This document shows, one piece after another, positions 59,243 to 64,000 of a stretch of DNA of 64,000 nt (position 1 is the first letter of the stretch; each line of letters begins with the position of its first letter). Location: assembly GCF_004023625.1 (NCBI RefSeq), contig NZ_RPDJ01000023.1, positions 62,001 through 126,000 of the forward strand, given 5' to 3'. The translations under genes were made by a program, and so were the position numbers. A model generated the notes under the pieces. The model did not search any database. It saw only the letters and a list, made by a program, of their open reading frames with translations, and was not told the DNA's origin. This DNA comes from Streptomyces cavernae (lineage in GTDB: Bacteria > Actinomycetota > Actinomycetes > Streptomycetales > Streptomycetaceae).

Positions 59243-59791
59243 ATGAGTGACGTACGTGGCGCGCTGCTGCAGCAGATCAAGGACAAGGCCGTGGTACACG
59301 GCAAGGTGACCCTCTCCTCGGGTCTGGAGGCCGACTACTACGTGGACCTGCGCCGTATCACCCTCGACGGCGAGGCCGCCCCGCTGGTCGGCCAGGTGCT
59401 GCTGGACCTGACCGACGAGTTGGAGTTCGACGCGGTCGGCGGTCTGACCATGGGCGCCGACCCGGTCGCGGCCGCCATGCTGCACGCGGCGGCCGCGCGC
59501 GGGCGGAAGCTGGACGCCTTCGTGGTCCGCAAGGCCGCCAAGGCGCACGGACTGCAGCGTCGCGTCGAGGGCCCGGAGATCAAGGGCCGCCGGGTCCTGG
59601 TCGTCGAGGACACCTCCACCACCGGTGGTTCCCCGCTGACCGCGGTGGAGGCGGTGCGCGAGGCGGGGGCGGAAGTCGTCGCCGTCGCCACCATCGTCGA
59701 CCGGGCGACCGGTGCCGCCGAGAAGATCCAGGAAGGCGCGGGGGTCCCGTATCTCTTCGCCTTCTCCAAGAGCGAACTCGGCCTGGACTGA
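59243..59791 (+). CDS. pyrE: Orotate phosphoribosyltransferase
   Basis: 182 aa from ATG 59243. Features: KVTLSSGLEADYYVDLRRITLDGEAAPLVG, GGLTMGADPVAAAML, the RKAAKAHG catalytic loop region, and the PRPP-binding VLVVEDTSTTGGSPLTAVEAV. It converts orotate and PRPP to OMP in pyrimidine synthesis. Short form of the family, normal for actinomycetes. It is separated from fba by 169 bp with a likely promoter. Confidence 0.97.
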   Translation: MSDVRGALLQQIKDKAVVHGKVTLSSGLEADYYVDLRRITLDGEAAPLVGQVLLDLTDELEFDAVGGLTMGADPVAAAMLHAAAARGRKLDAFVVRKAAKAHGLQRRVEGPEIKGRRVLVVEDTSTTGGSPLTAVEAVREAGAEVVAVATIVDRATGAAEKIQEGAGVPYLFAFSKSELGLD

Positions 59792-59960
59792 GGCCTGATG
59801 GCGCCGGGGCACACTCGGGGGACGTAAGTCGTGCATCGTCGGCTTGACGACGGGGGCGGACCATCCGGCCAGATCTGGAAAGATGGGGCCGACGATGATG
59901 TCGCACCCCTAGGTCAGGGCCGTCAGCAGTACGTAACCCGCACATACAAGGAGCGGACAG

Positions 59961-60983
59961 ATGCCCATCGCAACCCCCGAGGTCTACAACGAGATGCTCG
60001 ACCGGGCGAAGGCAGGCAAGTTCGCCTACCCGGCCATCAACGTCACCTCGTCGCAGACCCTGCACGCGGCGCTGAGCGGCTTCGCGGAGGCCGAGAGCGA
60101 CGGCATCGTACAGATCTCCACCGGTGGGGCGGAGTACCTGGGCGGCCAGCACAGCAAGGACATGGTGACCGGCGCCGTCGCTCTCGCCGAGTTCGCGCAC
60201 ATCGTCGCCGAGAAGTACCCGGTCAACGTGGCCCTGCACACGGACCACTGCCCGAAGGACAAGCTCGACGGGTACGTACGTCCCCTGCTCGCGGTCTCCG
60301 AGGAGCGGGTGGCGCGCGGTGAGAACCCGCTGTTCCAGTCGCACATGTGGGACGGCTCGGCGGAGACCCTCGCGGACAACCTCGGGATCGCTCAGGAGCT
60401 GCTCGCCCGCGCCGCCGCAGCCAAGATCATCCTCGAGGTGGAGATCACCCCGACCGGCGGCGAGGAGGACGGCGTCTCCCACGAGATCAACGACTCCCTC
60501 TACACCACGGTCGAGGACGCGATCCGTACGGCCGAGGCGCTCGGCCTCGGCGAGAAGGGCCGCTACCTGCTGGCGGCGTCCTTCGGCAACGTCCACGGCG
60601 TGTACAAGCCGGGCAACGTCCAGCTGCGTCCGGAGCTTCTGAAGGAGCTCAACGAGGGCGTGGCCGCGCGGTTCGGCAAGGAGTCCCCGTTCGACTTCGT
60701 CTTCCACGGCGGTTCCGGCTCCACCGAGCAGGAGATCCTGACGGCGCTGGAGAACGGCGTGGTCAAGATGAACATCGACACGGACACGCAGTACGCCTTC
60801 ACGCGTCCGGTCGCCGCCCACATGTTCAAGAACTACGACGGCGTCCTGAAGGTCGACGGCGAGGTCGGCTCCAAGAAGCTCTACGACCCGCGCACCTGGG
60901 GCAAGGCGGCGGAGGCGTCGATGACCAAGCGCGTCATCGAGGCCTGCTCCAACCTTCGTTCCACCGGCACGAAGCTGAAGTAA
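59961..60983 (+). CDS. fba: Class II fructose-bisphosphate aldolase
   Basis: 340 aa from ATG 59961, with AAGGAGCGG upstream. Zn ligand His residues are in VALHTDHCP and NVHGVYKPG; HGGSGST holds the phosphate loop; AINVTSSQTLHAALSGFAEAESDGIVQIS is the family's N-terminal segment. KMNIDTDTQYAFTRP closes the active site. Central glycolysis/gluconeogenesis enzyme, cytoplasmic. It is followed by a very strong terminator. Confidence 0.98.
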   Translation: MPIATPEVYNEMLDRAKAGKFAYPAINVTSSQTLHAALSGFAEAESDGIVQISTGGAEYLGGQHSKDMVTGAVALAEFAHIVAEKYPVNVALHTDHCPKDKLDGYVRPLLAVSEERVARGENPLFQSHMWDGSAETLADNLGIAQELLARAAAAKIILEVEITPTGGEEDGVSHEINDSLYTTVEDAIRTAEALGLGEKGRYLLAASFGNVHGVYKPGNVQLRPELLKELNEGVAARFGKESPFDFVFHGGSGSTEQEILTALENGVVKMNIDTDTQYAFTRPVAAHMFKNYDGVLKVDGEVGSKKLYDPRTWGKAAEASMTKRVIEACSNLRSTGTKLK

Positions 60984-61004
60984 GCGCGGCTGTTCGGCAG
61001 CTGA

Positions 61005-61039
61005 CCGGGCCCGGCACCCCGAGGGGGTGCCGGGCCCGG
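61005..61039 (+). terminator. Terminator after fba
   Basis: A perfect 16-bp stem (CCGGGCCCGGCACCCC and complement) with a 3-nt loop, 21 bp after the fba stop. Confidence 0.95.
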
Positions 61040-61237
61040 CTCGTCGGGCGCACCGACGGTGGTCCCCCGGCGGCGGGCGGCCGCAGGCGCTGCCCTGAGG
61101 CAGACCGGCGGCGGACACGGCCGTCGGCGCGGTCTCGTCCAGCCCACTACAAAGGGCTGCGCACGGCGGGCGAAACGCCGACCGGCCCGTTGCGGGAGAC
61201 AGCCTCTGCCGGAGTGGCTCGCCCGGAGACGCGCCGG

Positions 61238-62020
61238 TCACTGCCGACGCTCGTCCTCTTCGCCCTCCAGCTCGGCTGCGATTCTCTCCTTGCGGACGGT
61301 TCCGGCGACGGTCTCCTCCTCGGTGCGCTCGTCGGTGCTGAGCCGGACCCGCTCGACCGGCTCCACCTCGGTCTCCACCACGGGGCGTTCCGCGTGCAGG
61401 GTCACCTCATGCTCGGCTTCGCTGATGTCCGGGCCGGCGAGGGCGTCCTCGCGATTCGCGTCGGTGATCGGTTCGCGTTCGATGCGCACCTCTTCATGGC
61501 GTACGGGAACGGTCTGCTGGACCTCCTCGGTGACCACGTACTTGCGCAGTCGGGCCCGGCCGACCTCATGCCGCTCGACGCCGACGCGCATCCGCTCCTC
61601 GGAGCGGGTCATCGCATCCTCGGCGTAACCGGAGACGTCGCCGGTGCCGGGCTGGGCCACGTCGCCGGCGCCGGGCTGGACCGTCTCCTGCCAGGCGGTG
61701 TCCCAGTCGACGCCGTAGTACTCGTACAGGCGGTGCTCCTCGTCCTCGGACAGGTGTCCGCCGGCGTCGACGTCGACATTGGGGGCGTCCTTGACCGTGT
61801 CCTTGGAGTACGGGACCTCAAGATGGTCCTCGACCAGGCTGGCCTCAGAGATGGGTACGAACGACTCGCTGGTGCCGAACAGGCCGGTCCTGACGCTGAC
61901 CCACTCGGGCTCCCTGGTGACCTCGTCGAGGAACACGTGCTTCGCGTCGCCGATCTTGTTGCCGTCGGTGTCATAGACCGCGTGGTCCAGAACCGTCGGA
62001 ATCTGCTCTCGGGTGATCAT
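61238..62020 (-). CDS. PRC-barrel / DUF2382 stress protein
   Basis: 260 aa from ATG 62020, with AAAGGGG upstream. N-terminal PRC-barrel (IPTVLDHAVYDTDGNKIGDAKHVFLDEVTREPEWVSVRTGLFG, residues 7-80), then a linker, then the DUF2382 (YsnF/AvaK) domain: RSEERMRVGVERHEVGRARLRKYVVTEEVQQTVPVRHEEVRIEREPI, and a final acidic helix. Proteins of this design are typical of osmotic or SigB-type stress regulons in Streptomyces. An upstream palindrome is a possible control site. Divergent from the MFS exporter by 168 bp. Confidence 0.93.
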   Translation of the reverse strand: MITREQIPTVLDHAVYDTDGNKIGDAKHVFLDEVTREPEWVSVRTGLFGTSESFVPISEASLVEDHLEVPYSKDTVKDAPNVDVDAGGHLSEDEEHRLYEYYGVDWDTAWQETVQPGAGDVAQPGTGDVSGYAEDAMTRSEERMRVGVERHEVGRARLRKYVVTEEVQQTVPVRHEEVRIEREPITDANREDALAGPDISEAEHEVTLHAERPVVETEVEPVERVRLSTDERTEEETVAGTVRKERIAAELEGEEDERRQ

Positions 62021-62057
62021 CGGGATCCCCTTTCTACGGACTCCCTGTCGGCTAACC

Positions 62058-62087
62058 GCCTTAAAGCATGACAAAACGCATTAAGGC
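62058..62087. promoter_or_regulatory. Inverted repeat GCCTTAA-N16-TTAAGGC
   Basis: Two perfect 7-bp half-sites with a 16-nt A/T-rich spacer, between the divergent DUF2382 and MFS genes. A dimeric repressor site for either gene is plausible; a drug-responsive TetR-like regulator is not encoded nearby. Confidence 0.6.
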
Positions 62088-62188
62088 TGTCGTTTGTTGT
62101 CAATGTGCGCAGCGAGCGTCTCCGGGGTCCTCGGCCCCGTGGGGTACGAAGGCTGGCCCGGCACCACCTGACGCGCGATGATCCGAGC

Positions 62189-63673
62189 ATGGCCACCGCC
62201 CAGGAGAGCCCCGCAGTACGGATCACCACCCCCACCGGCCGATGGATTCTGTTCACCACGGTGCTCGGCTCCAGCATGGCCCTGCTGGACTCGACGGTCG
62301 TCAACGTGGCCCTTCCCCGCATGGGCGAGGACCTCGACGCCGGCCTCGCCGCGCTTCAGTGGACCGTCAACGCGTACATGCTCACGCTCGCCGGCCTCAT
62401 CCTCCTCGGCGGCGCCCTCGGCGACCGCTTCGGGCGGCGCCGGATCTTCGTCCTCGGGGTGGTGTGGTTCGCCGCCGCGTCGCTGCTGTGCGGGCTCGCC
62501 CCGAACGCCGGGGTGCTCATCGCGGCCCGCGCCTTCCAGGGCATCGGCGGCGCACTGCTCACCCCCGGCTCCCTCGCCATCATCCAGGCCTCCTTCCACC
62601 CGGACGACCGGGCCCGCGCGGTGGGCCTGTGGTCGGGCTTCGGCGGTGTCGGCGCCGCGGTCGGCCCGTTCCTCGGGGGCTGGCTGGTGGACGGGCCCGG
62701 CTGGCGCTGGGTGTTCCTGCTGAACGTTCCGCTGGCGCTGCTTTGCGTACCGGTCGCGGTGCGGCACGTGCCGGAGTCGGGGGACGGCCGCCTGCATGGA
62801 CGCTTCGACGTGCTGGGGGCGGCGCTGGGCGCGTCGGCGCTCGCGCTGGTGACGTACGCGTTGATCGAGGCGCGCGATGGTTCGGTGACCGTGGCGGTGA
62901 CCGCGGCGGCGGGCGTGGCGGCGGGTGTCGCCTTCGGGTACGTCGAGCGGCGCCGAGCGGACCCGATGCTGCCGCTGTCGATCTTCTCCTCGCGCCAGTT
63001 CACGGCCGTGAACGTGGTGACGCTGTGCGTGTACGCGGCCTTCGGCGGGTTCTTCTTCCTCGTCGCGCTGCAGTTGCAGGTGGTCTCCGGTTACTCGGCG
63101 CTGGGCGCCGGTACCGCGCTGCTGCCGACCACGGTGCTGATGCTGCTGCTGTCCTCGCGGTCCGGCGCGCTGGGGGAACGGATCGGGCCGCGGGTTCCGC
63201 TGACGGTGGGGCCGTTGCTGTGCGCGGCGGGGATGCTGCTGATGCTGCGGGTCGGCGAGGACGCGTCGTATGTGGGGGATGTGCTGCCCGCGGTGCTGGT
63301 GATGGGGCTGGGGATGGTGACGTTGGTGGCGCCGCTCACGGCCACCGTGCTGGCTTCGGTGGACACCGCACAGGCCGGGCTGGCGAGCGGGATCAACAAC
63401 GCGGCGGCCCGGGTGGCGGGGCTGGTGGCGGTGGCGGGGCTGCCGGTGCTGGTGGGCATGGGGGACGAGGCGTACCGCTCGGCGGAACAGTTCGGGGAGG
63501 CGTTCCGCAGGGCTATGCCGGTGTGCGCGGGGGTGCTGGTACTCGGCGCACTGATCGCATTCGCGAAGATTCGCAAACCCACCCCGGACTGTCGGCGGCC
63601 GGAATGCCGGACGCACGGGTCCGTCACGGCTCCGCCGCTGGAGGGTGGGGTGGGTGAGGCCGGGGGTGCCTAG
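62189..63673 (+). CDS. MFS exporter, DHA2 (EmrB/QacA) type
   Basis: 494 aa from ATG 62189; GTG/ATG codons upstream lack support. Fourteen TM helices. DHA2 motifs: MALLDSTVVNVALP (motif D1), GGALGDRFGRRRIF (motif A), AARAFQGIGGALLTPGSLAII (motif B), VGLWSGFGGVGAAVGPFLGGWLV (motif C). It should export drugs or metabolites with proton antiport. The C-terminus beyond the last helix is polar. Divergent from the DUF2382 gene; no regulator adjacent. Confidence 0.93.
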   Translation: MATAQESPAVRITTPTGRWILFTTVLGSSMALLDSTVVNVALPRMGEDLDAGLAALQWTVNAYMLTLAGLILLGGALGDRFGRRRIFVLGVVWFAAASLLCGLAPNAGVLIAARAFQGIGGALLTPGSLAIIQASFHPDDRARAVGLWSGFGGVGAAVGPFLGGWLVDGPGWRWVFLLNVPLALLCVPVAVRHVPESGDGRLHGRFDVLGAALGASALALVTYALIEARDGSVTVAVTAAAGVAAGVAFGYVERRRADPMLPLSIFSSRQFTAVNVVTLCVYAAFGGFFFLVALQLQVVSGYSALGAGTALLPTTVLMLLLSSRSGALGERIGPRVPLTVGPLLCAAGMLLMLRVGEDASYVGDVLPAVLVMGLGMVTLVAPLTATVLASVDTAQAGLASGINNAAARVAGLVAVAGLPVLVGMGDEAYRSAEQFGEAFRRAMPVCAGVLVLGALIAFAKIRKPTPDCRRPECRTHGSVTAPPLEGGVGEAGGA

Positions 63674-63737
63674 TCCGGCGGGGCGTCTGGTCTGGCGGGG
63701 CGTCTGGCGTGTTGCCTGGGTGGGGGCCGTACCGGAG

Positions 63738-63935
63738 CCTCCATTCTCGGTCTGGCGCGTTGCGTGTTGCGCGGAGTGGTCGGACTATGTCCGTGCGCCA
63801 GCCTCCGTCCTCGGTCGGTCTGGCGCGTTGCGTGTTGCGCGGAGTGGTCGGGCTATGTCCGTGCGCCAGCCGCTGCGGGCGGAGGCTCCGGCACGTCCCC
63901 TTCCGCCGGTGCGCGGCTGCGGGCCGTTGGGGGTC
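63738..63935. repeat. Two about 66-bp direct repeats plus a copy of the 39-kb repeat in reverse
   Basis: The unit opening CCTCC(A/G)T(T/C)CTCGG and ending TGTCCGTGCGCCAG occurs at 63738-63801 and 63802-63869. On the reverse strand 63793-63930 matches 39690-39802: GGAAGGGGACGTGCCGG, CCGCCCGCAGCGGCTGGCGC and CGCGCCAGACCGA occur in both. This marks a dispersed repeat family in the genome. The remaining sequence to 64000 shows no gene. Confidence 0.82.
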
Positions 63936-64000
63936 CCGGCTTTGCAGTCGGGCGGGGCGCCCGGTCTGGCGGAGAGGGGAGGCAACCCGTTCGGCTCGCG

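Overview
This is a high-GC actinobacterial chromosome segment, almost certainly from a Streptomyces species. The evidence is third-position G/C in nearly every codon, frequent GTG starts, the hspR-repressed dnaK-grpE-dnaJ-hspR operon with HAIR operators, actinobacterial families (DUF2617, DUF2382, DUF3040, SARP/BTAD, PF04672 methyltransferases) and one rare TTA codon. The order clpB ... aminotransferase ... spermidine synthase-like ... aldose epimerase - pyrE - fba resembles, from memory, the S. coelicolor SCO3649-SCO3671 neighbourhood. A parS-like site at 11.0 kb suggests the core chromosome within a few hundred kb of oriC. No rRNA, tRNA or CRISPR array was seen.

Layout. 0-15.6 kb holds mixed housekeeping and accessory genes: TIGR03086 protein, HTH membrane protein, secreted PG-binding-like protein, an isolated proteasome beta-subunit paralogue, a dehydrogenase with a TTA codon, cold-shock protein, SARP-like regulator, haloacetate-dehalogenase-like hydrolase, K+ channel, VOC protein, GNAT and a large membrane Fe-S oxidoreductase. 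16-20.4 kb is the dnaK chaperone operon with HspR operators and a terminator. 20.5-26.7 kb is a tightly coupled leftward four-gene operon (processive GT2, two parallel beta-helix proteins, UDP-glucose dehydrogenase) that looks like a uronate-containing exopolysaccharide system. 28.3-30.1 kb encodes a stand-alone TnpB-like RuvC protein. 30.1-33.4 kb is a transglutaminase / alpha-E / permuted ATP-grasp triad. 33.5-35.3 kb has two tandem PF04672 methyltransferases with duplicated leaders. 35.5-39.3 kb has three paralogous LuxR-HTH regulators next to a small secreted peptide made of four DSGWTS repeats, translationally coupled to a Rieske-like protein that has lost its cluster ligands. 40-42.8 kb is clpB with its own HAIR site, flanked by unusual tandem repeats.

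45.9-53.3 kb is a nested insertion hotspot. A complete aminotransferase gene (52.1-53.3 kb) is followed by two displaced copies of its own 3' end (47.8 and 45.9 kb) with nearly identical breakpoints and shared flanking sequence. This is the signature of two elements that entered the gene one after the other and each restored its 3' end. The older module carries a coupled toxin-antitoxin pair plus a broken YoeB; the younger carries a Uma2 nuclease, an unknown 697-aa protein and a UPF0158 protein. 53.4-63.7 kb returns to core genes: two Gly/Ser/Cys-tailed membrane proteins, DUF2617, a spermidine-synthase-like membrane protein, SRPBCC, aldose epimerase, pyrE, fba, a PRC-barrel/DUF2382 stress protein and a 14-TM MFS exporter.

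Best candidates for something new are the DSGWTS multi-repeat peptide locus, the gene-restoring insertion hotspot and the alginate-like polysaccharide operon. Functions rest on reading translated sequence and recall of families; no database search was run.
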